Positions 1 to 7,727 of a DNA stretch of 12,552 bases are shown piece after piece. Under the pieces are notes generated by a model. It did no database searches, had not been told where the DNA came from, and was given only the letters and a program-made list of their open reading frames with translations. The stretch covers positions 1 to 12,552 of the forward strand of contig DBVV01000099.1 of NCBI GenBank assembly GCA_002308795.1. Reading direction: 5' to 3'. The position numbers and the translations under genes were made by a program. The DNA is from Mageeibacillus sp. UBA1255. GTDB taxonomy: Bacteria > Bacillota > Clostridia > UBA1212 > UBA1255. Each line of letters opens with the position of its first letter. Within the stretch, counting starts at the first letter, position 1.

Positions 1-692
1 CCGATGAGCTTGCCGTTGAGTTCGGGGATAACAAGGCCGATAGCTTTTGCAGCGCCGGTGGAGTTCGGAACGATGTTAGCAGCTGCGGCTCTGGATCTCC
101 TCAGATCGCCTTTTCTCTGGGGACCGTCGAGAGGCATCTGGTCGCCGGTGTAAGCGTGCACGGTCGTCATGATACCGCTCTGGATCGGAGCGAAATCATT
201 GAGCGCCTTAGCCATCGGAGCAAGGCAGTTCGTGGTGCAGGAAGCGGCGGAGATGATATTGTCCTCGGGCTTGAGAATGTTGTGGTTAACGTTGAAAACG
301 ATCGTGGGAAGGTCGTTTCCGGCGGGAGCGGAAATAACGACTTTCTTAGCGCCGGCGTCGATGTGAGCCTGAGCTTTAGCCTTCGAGGTGTAGAAACCGG
401 TGCACTCGAGAACTACGTCAACGTGGAGTTTCTTCCAGGGAAGATCTTTAGCGTCTTTTTCGGCGTAAATGGTGATCTTCTTTCCATCTACAGTGATGGA
501 GTTATCATCGTACGTGACATCGTGGTCGTAGCGGCCGTGAGCGGTGTCATATTTGAGAAGATGAGCGAGCATCTTCGGGGTGGTCAGATCGTTGATGGCG
601 ACGACTTTGTAGCCTTTAGCGCCGAACATCTGTCTGAAAGCAAGGCGGCCGATGCGGCCGAATCCGTTAATAGCAACTTTTACAACTGCCAT
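1..692 (-). CDS. gap: Type I glyceraldehyde-3-phosphate dehydrogenase, N-terminal part (cut by window edge)
   Basis: Glycolytic enzyme of the cytoplasm that oxidises and phosphorylates glyceraldehyde-3-phosphate to 1,3-bisphosphoglycerate with NAD+. The minus-strand translation starts MAVVKVAINGFGRIGRLAFR, the classic Rossmann start with the GFGRIGR loop at residues 10-16. The catalytic motif SCTTNC is at 151-156, with the nucleophile Cys152 encoded at 237-239. Asp35 in AINDL is the residue usually linked to NAD rather than NADP preference. Later motifs HAYTGDQ, the RRSRAAAANIVP stretch and STGAAKAIG are also intact. About 230 of the usual ~335 residues are present; the rest lies left of the window. 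The start is ATG at 692, with a GGAGG ribosome site at 701-705. The gene is transcribed away from the MATE operon and has its own strong promoter. Identification is essentially certain. Confidence 0.98.
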   Translation of the reverse strand, partial: MAVVKVAINGFGRIGRLAFRQMFGAKGYKVVAINDLTTPKMLAHLLKYDTAHGRYDHDVTYDDNSITVDGKKITIYAEKDAKDLPWKKLHVDVVLECTGFYTSKAKAQAHIDAGAKKVVISAPAGNDLPTIVFNVNHNILKPEDNIISAASCTTNCLAPMAKALNDFAPIQSGIMTTVHAYTGDQMPLDGPQRKGDLRRSRAAAANIVPNSTGAAKAIGLVIPELNGKLI

Positions 693-727
693 AAGTAAAA
701 CCTCCAATATTGTTTTTACGATTGACC

Positions 728-756
728 ATTATAATATTGTTTTATTAAGATTGCAA
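728..756 (-). promoter_or_regulatory. Sigma-A promoter of gap
   Basis: On the minus strand there is a -35 TTGCAA (751-756), a 17-bp spacer and a perfect -10 TATAAT (728-733). The predicted transcript start is near 721, giving a leader of about 29 nt with the GGAGG site. This fits strong constitutive expression of a glycolytic gene. No operator is obvious. Confidence 0.8.
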
Positions 757-797
757 CCGGATTTTTACTATTTGTTGGTAATCTGAAAATAAACCGT

Positions 798-826
798 TTG
801 ACAAAACAGGACGAATGTGGAACAAT
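798..826 (+). promoter_or_regulatory. Probable sigma-A promoter of the MATE-glycosidase-esterase operon
   Basis: A perfect -35 TTGACA (798-803) is followed after 17 bp by AACAAT (821-826), which matches 4 of 6 bases of the -10 consensus. The predicted start is near 833, just ahead of the GGAGG at 848-852. An imperfect inverted repeat, GTGG-N9-CCAC at 817-833, covers the -10 element and could be an operator. The weak -10 suggests lower or regulated output compared with the divergent gap promoter. The rest of 706-857 shows nothing else I can support. Confidence 0.55.
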
Positions 827-857
827 TGACCACAGCAATGAATGACCGGAGGCAGAC

Positions 858-2276
858 ATGTCGCAAGGAGAAAAAAGCAGAAGACTGACGCGCGCGGAAC
901 TGTTCTCGGACAGAGAATTCAACCGTCGCCTGATGCGCATGACGCTGCCGATAGCGTTCCAGCAGCTGATGCTTGCTACCGTTGCCGCGGCGGACGCTAT
1001 TATGCTTGGGCAGAGCAGTCAGAACGAGATGTCGTCGGTTTCGCTGGCAACTCAGATCCAGTTCGTGCAGAATATGTTCCTGTTCGCTGTCGTTTCTGCT
1101 GTTACGGTGCTTGCGGCGCAGTACCAGGGCCGGGGAAATAAAGAGGCGGTAAACGACATCTTTTGCATCGGTCTGCGCCTAAACGTTGCCATCTCGATAC
1201 TGTTTTTCATCGGCTGCGTGTTCTTCCCGCGGCCTCTCATGCTGATATTCACGGACGTTGACGTCCTCGCCGACAGCGGTGCGGAATATCTGCGCATCGC
1301 GGGATGGTCGTACCTCATCACAGGCGTTTCACAGTGCTACTTATGCATGTACAAAATAATCGGAAAGCAGAACCACGCCGCTATCATAAGCACAGTAACA
1401 GTCATTCTAAATATCGTGCTGAATGCCGTGCTCATATTCGGCCTGATGGGGATACCGCCTATGGGTGTGAAGGGCGCTGCGACCGCCACGCTGATCTCAC
1501 GCGTCGTTGAACTGTTATGGTGCCTGGTATTGTCGTTCCTGAGAGGGTTCATAAGGCCGGAGGCGAAAAGGCTTGTAAGACGGAACAAAATATTGTCCCG
1601 CGATTTCCGGAAATGTCTGCTGCCGCTTTTAGGCGCGTCGCTGATGTGGGGGATAGGTTTTACGGCGTATTCGGCGTTCATGGGACATCTGGGCGAAGAC
1701 GCAGCCGCGGCCAATTCCGTTGCCGCCGTCGTGCGTGATCTCGTGTGCTGCCTGTGCGGAGGTCTGGCAACAGGCGGAGGTATTATCGTAGGTGAGGAAC
1801 TGGGGAAGGGCGACCTGGAGAGGGGCAAGCTGTACGGCCGAAGGATGGCGGTGATCGCATTCATTTGCGGCGGTGTATCGGCGCTGCTGATGCTCGTATT
1901 TACTCCTGCGCTTATGGCATTCGTTAAACTGACTCCCAAGGCGCTCGAATATCTGCTCGAGATGATGCTGGTACTGTCGGTATATATGATAGGCCGCGCG
2001 GTCAATACGATAGTGATCAACGGTATTTTTTCCGCCGGCGGAGACACCTCGTTCGACGCATACAGTCTGGCGGTGACAATGTGGGGCGTCGCCGTTCCTT
2101 TGGCCGCGCTCGGTACGTTCGTGTTCCACTGGCATCCGGTCGCTGTATACGCTCTTACCTGTTTAGACGAGGTAGGAAAGATTCCGTGGGTCATGCTGCA
2201 TTTTAAAAAATATAAGTGGGTAAAAGACCTGACGAAAGACCTCAAAGAAGTTCCGGCTGAAGATACGGCTGCGTGA
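858..2276 (+). CDS. MATE family multidrug/metabolite efflux transporter
   Basis: Integral membrane antiporter of the MATE family (NorM/DinF-like), which exports organic compounds in exchange for Na+ or H+. At 472 residues it has the usual family length, and the hydrophobic pattern fits 12 helices in two homologous halves. Recognisable features include the helix-1 stretch LPIAFQQLML (residues 30-39), AAQYQGRGN in the first half (86-94), NIVLNAVLIFGLMGIPPMGVKGAATATLISR (written here as key positions 185-215: N185, G195, P200, G206), the equivalent GEELGKGD in the second half (312-319), and the SAGGDTSFD motif near 392-400. The start is ATG 858 with GGAGG at 848-852. It is the first gene of an operon, 27 nt before the glycosidase. 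The substrate is unknown; the context suggests a glycoside, its aglycone or a toxic product of the downstream enzymes. The family call is confident, the substrate is not. Confidence 0.93.
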   Translation: MSQGEKSRRLTRAELFSDREFNRRLMRMTLPIAFQQLMLATVAAADAIMLGQSSQNEMSSVSLATQIQFVQNMFLFAVVSAVTVLAAQYQGRGNKEAVNDIFCIGLRLNVAISILFFIGCVFFPRPLMLIFTDVDVLADSGAEYLRIAGWSYLITGVSQCYLCMYKIIGKQNHAAIISTVTVILNIVLNAVLIFGLMGIPPMGVKGAATATLISRVVELLWCLVLSFLRGFIRPEAKRLVRRNKILSRDFRKCLLPLLGASLMWGIGFTAYSAFMGHLGEDAAAANSVAAVVRDLVCCLCGGLATGGGIIVGEELGKGDLERGKLYGRRMAVIAFICGGVSALLMLVFTPALMAFVKLTPKALEYLLEMMLVLSVYMIGRAVNTIVINGIFSAGGDTSFDAYSLAVTMWGVAVPLAALGTFVFHWHPVAVYALTCLDEVGKIPWVMLHFKKYKWVKDLTKDLKEVPAEDTAA

Positions 2277-2303
2277 CCGATAAGTTAAGGGAGGGGTACA
2301 ACT

Positions 2304-4898
2304 ATGAAGCCAGTTAATATTAAACAGGTCAAAGAAAAGAAAAGTATTAAAGAGCGGCTTTACGAAGCAGAGGCCGGAAATGAATCGACGGAATATATTT
2401 TCCCTTTCCTTTGGATGCACGGAGAGACGCACGAAAGGCTGAAGGAAGAGATCGATGCGATATATGACGCAAACATACGCGAATTCTGCTTAGAATCGCG
2501 CACCCACCAGGAGTTCGGGCAGGAGAAATGGTGGGAAGATATGGGCTGGGTGCTGGAATACGCAAAAAAACGCGGGATGAGGGTATGGCTGCTTGACGAC
2601 AAGTTTTTCCCGACCGGCTTTGCCAACGCGTATATAAACACTCATCCGGAACTGAAGCGCGTCGAGATGCGCATGGAATACAGGGATTTTGCGGGGCCGA
2701 AGAAAAACGTGTGGATAAGATGCCCTGATCTTCGCGAAGGTGAAAGTTTCATTTCCGTGACCGCGTACAGGAGAGAAAACGACGGGGGCGCTCCGTCAGG
2801 CGAGGCGATCGATCTGACCGGAAAAGCGAAAAGTGGCGGCAACGTCTTCAGTTGGAGCGTTCCCGAAGGCGTGTGGCGGATTTATTACGTGATACGCACG
2901 ACGTGGGCGCCCGGACGTCCCGAATACATCGATATGTTGTCCGCAGGATCGTGCCGGTCAATGATCGAAGCGGTATACCAGCCTCATTTTGACCATTTTA
3001 AACAATATTTCGGCAATACTTTCGCCGGCTTCTTCTCCGACGAGCCCTGTTTCGCAAATGATTTCGGGACTTATTACTCGATCCTCGGCAGAAAAGGAAT
3101 GATCATTCCGTATCGCGACGATCTGTGTGCGGTCATGGCAGAGCGTACTGGGAACAGCGCGGAAGAAGTCCGCGTAAGACTTCCGGAGCTGTTTCAGGAG
3201 TTCCAGGATGGCAGACAGCGTATGATGCGCTGGGCGTACATGGATGCCGTTTCTTCGCTTTTAGCGTCGAATTTCAGCAAACTCCTGGGGGAGTGGTGCC
3301 GCGAGCGGGGAGTTAAATATATCGGTCACGTTATCGAAGACTCTAATATGCACCAGAGGCTCGGTCAGGGTACCGGACATTATTTCCGCACGATCGCGCC
3401 GATGGATATGGCGGGGATAGATATCGTGCTGAACCAGTACATACCGGGCATGACCGAGATGCGTCACACCGCGCCTATATACGCGGGAGAGGCCGATCCG
3501 GAGTTTTTCAACTATCTGCTGGCGATGCTTCCGTCGTCGCTGTCTAGGCTCGAGCCGCGGATGCAGGGGAGAACGATGTGCGAGATTTTCGGGGCATTCG
3601 GTTGGGCAGAAGGCGTACCGATGATGAAAAAAATGTTTGACCACATGCTCGCGGGGGGCATAAACCACTTCGTACCGCACGCATTCTCACCGAAATTCCC
3701 GGACGCGGATTGTCCTCCGCACTTTTACGCAGGGGGCAATAACGCCCAGGCGCCGGCGTTCGGCAGACTGATGCTGTATATGAGAAAGCTCTCACACGTA
3801 TTGTCCGGCGGTCAATACCCGGCGGATATTGCCGTTTTATACAATGCCGAGGCGGAGTGGTGCGGCGGAGTGTGTGAAACGCTCCAGAAAACGGCAAAAA
3901 TTATTGACCGCGGCCACTTTGCGTTTGATATAGTGTGGGGCGATATTTTGCCCGAAATTACAGTTAAAGACGGTATCGGAACGGTACGCGGCAGGAAATA
4001 CACCGTGCTCGTAGTGCCTGAGAGCGAATATCTGCCTCCTGATATGCTTAAATCACTGAAAAAGCTCGAAGAGCAGGGCTTCAGCGTCGTCATCAGCGGC
4101 GGAAAACCTCCTAAAAATGCCGAAAACGGCGCGATCTGCCCGTTCAAATGTGTTCCGGACAATGAATTGACCGGATTTTTGGCCGAAACAGTGAGTGAAA
4201 ACGGACGGCTGAGAATTGATCAGCCTCTGCCGCTTTTGAAATATTACCGGACTTGCGACGGAGACGGGGAAGCGCTTTTCCTGTGTTCAGAAGATGATTT
4301 TGATCTGATGCGATTTACCGTGGAGCTCCCGGACGACCGCGAACGGAGGTTTTACGACGCCTGGAACGGGACGTACTATAAACCGAGGCAGAAAGGCAGA
4401 AAAGTCGAAGTGGTATTGCCGCCGTCCGGATCGGTACTGCTGGTGACTGACGATCGTCAATGCGCCGCGTACGATTACAGAGATTGGAAGAATTGCCGCC
4501 CTGCAAAGTTCGATCTTTCAAATGTGACACTGATCGGGACCGACGGCAGCACGGAGCGGATCGATCTTATGCAGGGAGAAGATCTGACGGCCAGACCGGG
4601 ATATGAACGTTTCCACGGCACCGTCAGGTACGAGGGAACGTTAACCATATCAGAAGGTGATAAGGTTTTAAGGATCTCCGAGGTAGGAGAGATCGTAAAA
4701 GTCACGCTGGACTGCAGGGATCTTGGTACCGGGCTGGAGCGGGATATGACTTTCGACGTTTCATTCGCCGGAGCAGGAAAACACCGTATGATCGTTGACG
4801 TCGTAAACAGTCCTGCACATCTTGTTCCCGACCCGTTTTCTTCTTTCATCCCGATCCCGTGCACGGGGCTTACAGGGACTATCACGCTCGAAAGGTAA
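2304..4898 (+). CDS. Putative intracellular glycoside hydrolase, GH106-like (alpha-L-rhamnosidase-type) architecture
   Basis: An 864-residue protein with no signal peptide or membrane segment, so probably cytoplasmic. The start resembles large TIM-barrel glycosidases of the GH106-like type: FPFLWMHGE (33-41), FCLESRTH (61-68), a WW pair (76-77) and VWLLDDKFFPTGFA (94-107). Later segments are GFFSDEP (242-248; candidate acids Asp246 and Glu247), GHVIEDSN (341-348), a second GHYF segment (358-361), CEIFGAFGWAEG (426-437; Glu427) and INHFVPHAFSPK (453-464). After the barrel comes an alpha/beta domain (about 505-640) like the amidotransferase-like domain of other glycosidases. The protein ends in a beta-rich domain whose final NSPAHL...CTGLTGTITL resembles GH2-type sugar-binding domains. 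Start ATG 2304 has GGGAGGGG at 2289-2295. It lies between a transporter and an acyl esterase, suggesting cleavage of an acylated glycoside. The exact GH family, the linkage and which acids are catalytic are inferences. Confidence 0.7.
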   Translation: MKPVNIKQVKEKKSIKERLYEAEAGNESTEYIFPFLWMHGETHERLKEEIDAIYDANIREFCLESRTHQEFGQEKWWEDMGWVLEYAKKRGMRVWLLDDKFFPTGFANAYINTHPELKRVEMRMEYRDFAGPKKNVWIRCPDLREGESFISVTAYRRENDGGAPSGEAIDLTGKAKSGGNVFSWSVPEGVWRIYYVIRTTWAPGRPEYIDMLSAGSCRSMIEAVYQPHFDHFKQYFGNTFAGFFSDEPCFANDFGTYYSILGRKGMIIPYRDDLCAVMAERTGNSAEEVRVRLPELFQEFQDGRQRMMRWAYMDAVSSLLASNFSKLLGEWCRERGVKYIGHVIEDSNMHQRLGQGTGHYFRTIAPMDMAGIDIVLNQYIPGMTEMRHTAPIYAGEADPEFFNYLLAMLPSSLSRLEPRMQGRTMCEIFGAFGWAEGVPMMKKMFDHMLAGGINHFVPHAFSPKFPDADCPPHFYAGGNNAQAPAFGRLMLYMRKLSHVLSGGQYPADIAVLYNAEAEWCGGVCETLQKTAKIIDRGHFAFDIVWGDILPEITVKDGIGTVRGRKYTVLVVPESEYLPPDMLKSLKKLEEQGFSVVISGGKPPKNAENGAICPFKCVPDNELTGFLAETVSENGRLRIDQPLPLLKYYRTCDGDGEALFLCSEDDFDLMRFTVELPDDRERRFYDAWNGTYYKPRQKGRKVEVVLPPSGSVLLVTDDRQCAAYDYRDWKNCRPAKFDLSNVTLIGTDGSTERIDLMQGEDLTARPGYERFHGTVRYEGTLTISEGDKVLRISEVGEIVKVTLDCRDLGTGLERDMTFDVSFAGAGKHRMIVDVVNSPAHLVPDPFSSFIPIPCTGLTGTITLER

Positions 4899-4911
4899 GG
4901 AGGATCATTCA

Positions 4912-5781
4912 ATGTTAAAGCAACCGTTAGAGGCAAAAATTATCGTTCTCGCCGGGCAGTCGAATGCCGTAGGAGTCGGTCACGTAGAATGCCTTCCGGC
5001 GCATTTTGACGCTGTGCGCATCGAAAAATGGAACGAAGGGTATGCAAACGTGCCGATCAACTATTATTCTCACGATAAAAAAAGCGGCGGTTTCGTGCCT
5101 TCAGGTATAGGCTGCACCGAACTCACGAAGCGCACGATAGGCCCGGAGCTCGGCATCGCGGAAGAACTTGACCGCCGGTACCCTGACGGCAATTATTATA
5201 TCGTCAAATGCGCGTTCGGCGCTACGTCGCTGTGGTGCGACTGGCTGAGCCCGTCGTGCGGCGGCAAGTACGGCAGGGGCGGCGAGGAGCACCTGAAAGC
5301 CGTGAAACTTAACGACGGCATGGGCGACCCGGCCTACGCGGGCTGGTGCTACTGGGAGCTTGTGAAGCTTCTGCGCGAAAGCATCCGCACGCTTGAGGAA
5401 CGGGGCATGGCTCCGTCGGTAAAGGCGTTTTGCTGGATGCAGGGCGAAGGGGACGCCGACGTACCGGAACATGCTGAGAAGTATGAGGAAAGGTATGCCG
5501 GGCTGATCGGCGACTTTTGCGACGACTTTAGCGGATATATTGACGAGAACTGCGTTTTTGCAGACGCAGGCATCAGCACGATCTGGCCGCTTCACGCCCG
5601 GGTCAACGATATTAAGCGCCGGTTTGCTGCGGACCGTGAAAACTGCGTGTTTATCGACACTATTGCCGCCGGACTTACCACGGAGAACGAGCCGTTCGGA
5701 TCGCCTGACATATACCATTACGATTCAGACAGCGTGATCAGGCTGGGACAGCTGTTTACGGAGGCTTTTTGCAGAGCTTAA
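4912..5781 (+). CDS. SGNH/SASA-domain carbohydrate esterase (sialate O-acetylesterase or CE6-like)
   Basis: A 289-residue single-domain esterase of the SASA (DUF303) type, which removes O-acetyl groups from sugars. SGNH block I is IIVLAGQSNAVG (10-21), with nucleophile Ser17 in GQSN. Next are KCAFGATSLW (99-108), with the oxyanion Gly, and the highly typical FCWMQGEGDA (173-182). The C-terminal DIYHY (266-270) supplies the Asp266-x-x-His269 pair. No signal peptide is visible, so it acts inside the cell. An AAGGAGG ribosome site straddles the end of the preceding glycosidase (from 4897), and ATG 4912 follows at a normal distance. A longer in-frame start at 4822 would overlap the glycosidase by 77 nt and add residues before the SGNH core, so it was not used. 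It is the last gene of the operon and probably deacetylates the sugar before or after the glycosidase cuts it. The specific substrate is unknown. Confidence 0.85.
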   Translation: MLKQPLEAKIIVLAGQSNAVGVGHVECLPAHFDAVRIEKWNEGYANVPINYYSHDKKSGGFVPSGIGCTELTKRTIGPELGIAEELDRRYPDGNYYIVKCAFGATSLWCDWLSPSCGGKYGRGGEEHLKAVKLNDGMGDPAYAGWCYWELVKLLRESIRTLEERGMAPSVKAFCWMQGEGDADVPEHAEKYEERYAGLIGDFCDDFSGYIDENCVFADAGISTIWPLHARVNDIKRRFAADRENCVFIDTIAAGLTTENEPFGSPDIYHYDSDSVIRLGQLFTEAFCRA

Positions 5782-7727
5782 TTGATCATCTTGTATATTG
5801 CCGACTTTACTGAAGCAAGACCTTCGTCGGTAAACGGGAGCTTCAGCCCGAGCTGTTCCACACTGTTCCTGAACGATTGTGCGGGATCAAATGCGTTGAT
5901 GAAATCCATATACGATTCGATGCCGCTGCCTTTGTTTTCGAGCTCTTTTTCGTACATCTGGAGCGAGACCGCGCTTGACGTGACGTAACTTATCACGTAG
6001 AACGGCTGGATGAAGAAGTGGGTGATCATCGGCCACATATCCTCAAACTGACCTTCTTCCGAACCGAACTCTTTTTCCACCTGAAGCGCTATCGCACTGA
6101 GCGTGTCGATGGAAAGCTGTTCTTCAGGGAGCAGGTAAACCATATGCTCGAATTTGTGATACATTGACTGCGACGCAAATATGTCGAGAGTGTTTAGCTT
6201 CAGCTGAGCGCTGTACGCCGTGCGCTGCTGCGAATTGAAACCGTCTATCTGATCAAGATAACGCGAAAACAGGAGCGCCAGCGCTGTCGACGACACCTCA
6301 CAGATGTCGAGATTCACGTTGCCGCCCAAATTGATGTAATTGTCATAGAAATGGCCGAATTCGTGGATCATCGTGAGCATATCGTTGATATTGCTGCTTC
6401 CCTGGATGACAATATACGGTGCAGCGTAATTCGCTATAAACGTTGTAAACGACATGCCTACCTGGTCGCTGTCATATCCGAGGTAGCAGAGTTCAAGATC
6501 TTCCATATACTTGAACACTTCCGCAAGAGAGCTGTCAATCGCTGCGAGCCCTTTTCCGGAGTATTCCATCACTTCGCCGTATGAGAGCATGACCGGGTAC
6601 TGGACAAACTGTGAATACTCTTCGATAAATTTCGACGTATACAGATCTCCGGCCAGCAGAGGATTGATTATATCGCGCATACCTTCTGTGAGTTTTAAAG
6701 CCTCTTCCGGGGTGTAGTCGCGCTCGAGTTCTTCTTTGAACGCATATTCTTCGTAACTGTCGTAACCTGCTTCTTTAGCTATCTCGTGACGGACCTTTAC
6801 AAGATCGATGAATATCGATCCCGCCGCTTTTTTTATCGCGAGCATGTAATTTGCGTACAGCGCCTCGAGAAATTCGTAGTTGCCTGATTTTTCGAACCGT
6901 GCGTAAAGCTGCTCGAACGTGCCTGAATAGCTTCCTACTTTGAATACAAGAGAGTCATAATCGATAGTTTCAAACTTTGTTATCAGGTCAGCTTCTTTCT
7001 GCTTCAGTTCGGCTAATTTTTCGGTAAAGACTGAGCCGTTAACGTATCTGTCTAGCACGCCTTCGCCTAACAGTTCGCTTTCGAGGATCTCTTTATACCC
7101 GGATCTTGCGCATGATACGAGGACCTGATCCAGTTTGTTCTCCAGTACGGGGTTTGCGTCGTTATAGAATCCGGTCTCGCCGCTCCAGTATTCGTCAAAG
7201 GGGGAGATCGAGAAATAAATGTTCGAGATCGAGTACATTGAATTCCAGTTTGCGATCTCTTCGCCGAATAACTCGAAAGCGTCGTCGATTATTTCATCCT
7301 GCCCGGCGGTCCCGGCTTCGATCTTATTTTTGAAGGCGGTCATTTTATTAACGCATTGATCGAGATCCGGCCGCTCGTAGACCATATCGGAGAACTTTAC
7401 CGCGGGGCGTTCGAAAGGTTCTTCGGTTGGTTCCTCAGTAGGCACTTCAGTGGGCACTTCGGTCGGTACTTCTGTAGGCGCTTCGGTGGGGACCTCGGTC
7501 GGAACTTCCGTAGGGATGTCCGTCGGGGCATCAGTCGGGACGGCGGTCGGAGCCTCCGTCGCAGGTGCCTGAGTAGGAGCGGATGTCGGGGTCAATACCT
7601 GTCCGTCCGAATGAGTCTGCGACGGGTCCGGTGTATTTTGACCGTTTTTATTTCCTACGCATGCAGAGAGAAGAAGTATCGAAAGCGCGATCAGCGCGGA
7701 CAATACCTTTTTAAAGTTTGCATTCAT
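5778..7727 (-). CDS. Lipoprotein M3-type (PepF-like) zinc oligopeptidase
   Basis: A 649-residue extracytoplasmic lipoprotein. The signal peptide MNANFKKVLSALIALSILLL is followed by the lipobox L-S-A-C, with Cys23 as the lipidated residue. Residues 47-104 are a Thr/Pro/Glu/Val spacer in four-residue steps. The rest is an alpha-helical M3-type metallopeptidase. The zinc motif HEFGH is at 455-459 and the third ligand is probably Glu477 in DICEVSST. The later HFFIQPFYVISY (570-581) matches the M3 segment that carries substrate-contacting His/Tyr residues. M3 enzymes cut short peptides, and most relatives are cytoplasmic, so a lipid-anchored one is notable. The start at 7727 overlaps the stop of the upstream surface gene as ATGA, and a GGAAAGGGG site lies at 7738-7746. 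The stop overlaps the stop of the convergent esterase by 3 nt. All key catalytic residues are present; the peptide substrate is unknown. Confidence 0.88.
   Translation of the reverse strand: MNANFKKVLSALIALSILLLSACVGNKNGQNTPDPSQTHSDGQVLTPTSAPTQAPATEAPTAVPTDAPTDIPTEVPTEVPTEAPTEVPTEVPTEVPTEEPTEEPFERPAVKFSDMVYERPDLDQCVNKMTAFKNKIEAGTAGQDEIIDDAFELFGEEIANWNSMYSISNIYFSISPFDEYWSGETGFYNDANPVLENKLDQVLVSCARSGYKEILESELLGEGVLDRYVNGSVFTEKLAELKQKEADLITKFETIDYDSLVFKVGSYSGTFEQLYARFEKSGNYEFLEALYANYMLAIKKAAGSIFIDLVKVRHEIAKEAGYDSYEEYAFKEELERDYTPEEALKLTEGMRDIINPLLAGDLYTSKFIEEYSQFVQYPVMLSYGEVMEYSGKGLAAIDSSLAEVFKYMEDLELCYLGYDSDQVGMSFTTFIANYAAPYIVIQGSSNINDMLTMIHEFGHFYDNYINLGGNVNLDICEVSSTALALLFSRYLDQIDGFNSQQRTAYSAQLKLNTLDIFASQSMYHKFEHMVYLLPEEQLSIDTLSAIALQVEKEFGSEEGQFEDMWPMITHFFIQPFYVISYVTSSAVSLQMYEKELENKGSGIESYMDFINAFDPAQSFRNSVEQLGLKLPFTDEGLASVKSAIYKMIN
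7416..7547 (-). repeat. Degenerate 12-nt tandem repeat coding the PTEV-type linker
   Basis: About eleven consecutive four-residue units of the form Pro-Thr-(Glu/Asp)-(Val/Ala/Ile/Glu) occupy residues 61-104 of the lipoprotein peptidase. At DNA level the units share a 12-nt period but use different synonymous codons (for example several different Val, Thr and Pro codons). This suggests the array is old or selected as protein rather than a fresh slippage product. Such linkers usually act as extended, wall-spanning spacers between a lipid anchor and a catalytic domain. Confidence 0.8.

Noticed and set aside
156..698. Long plus-strand open frame at the left edge
   Set aside because: It is the antisense shadow of gap; the minus strand encodes unmistakable GAPDH motifs across the whole stretch.
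1337..2245. 302-codon minus-strand open frame
   Set aside because: It is antisense to the MATE gene, has no recognisable motif or ribosome site, and its composition fits a shadow of the hydrophobic plus-strand gene.
4822..4911. Upstream in-frame start for the SASA esterase
   Set aside because: It would overlap the glycosidase by 77 nt and add an unrelated Arg-rich stretch; the AAGGAGG site points to ATG 4912.
7416..7600. Regular short repeats as a possible CRISPR array or minisatellite
   Set aside because: The 12-nt period is in frame, codes a Pro/Thr linker, and has no spacer structure.
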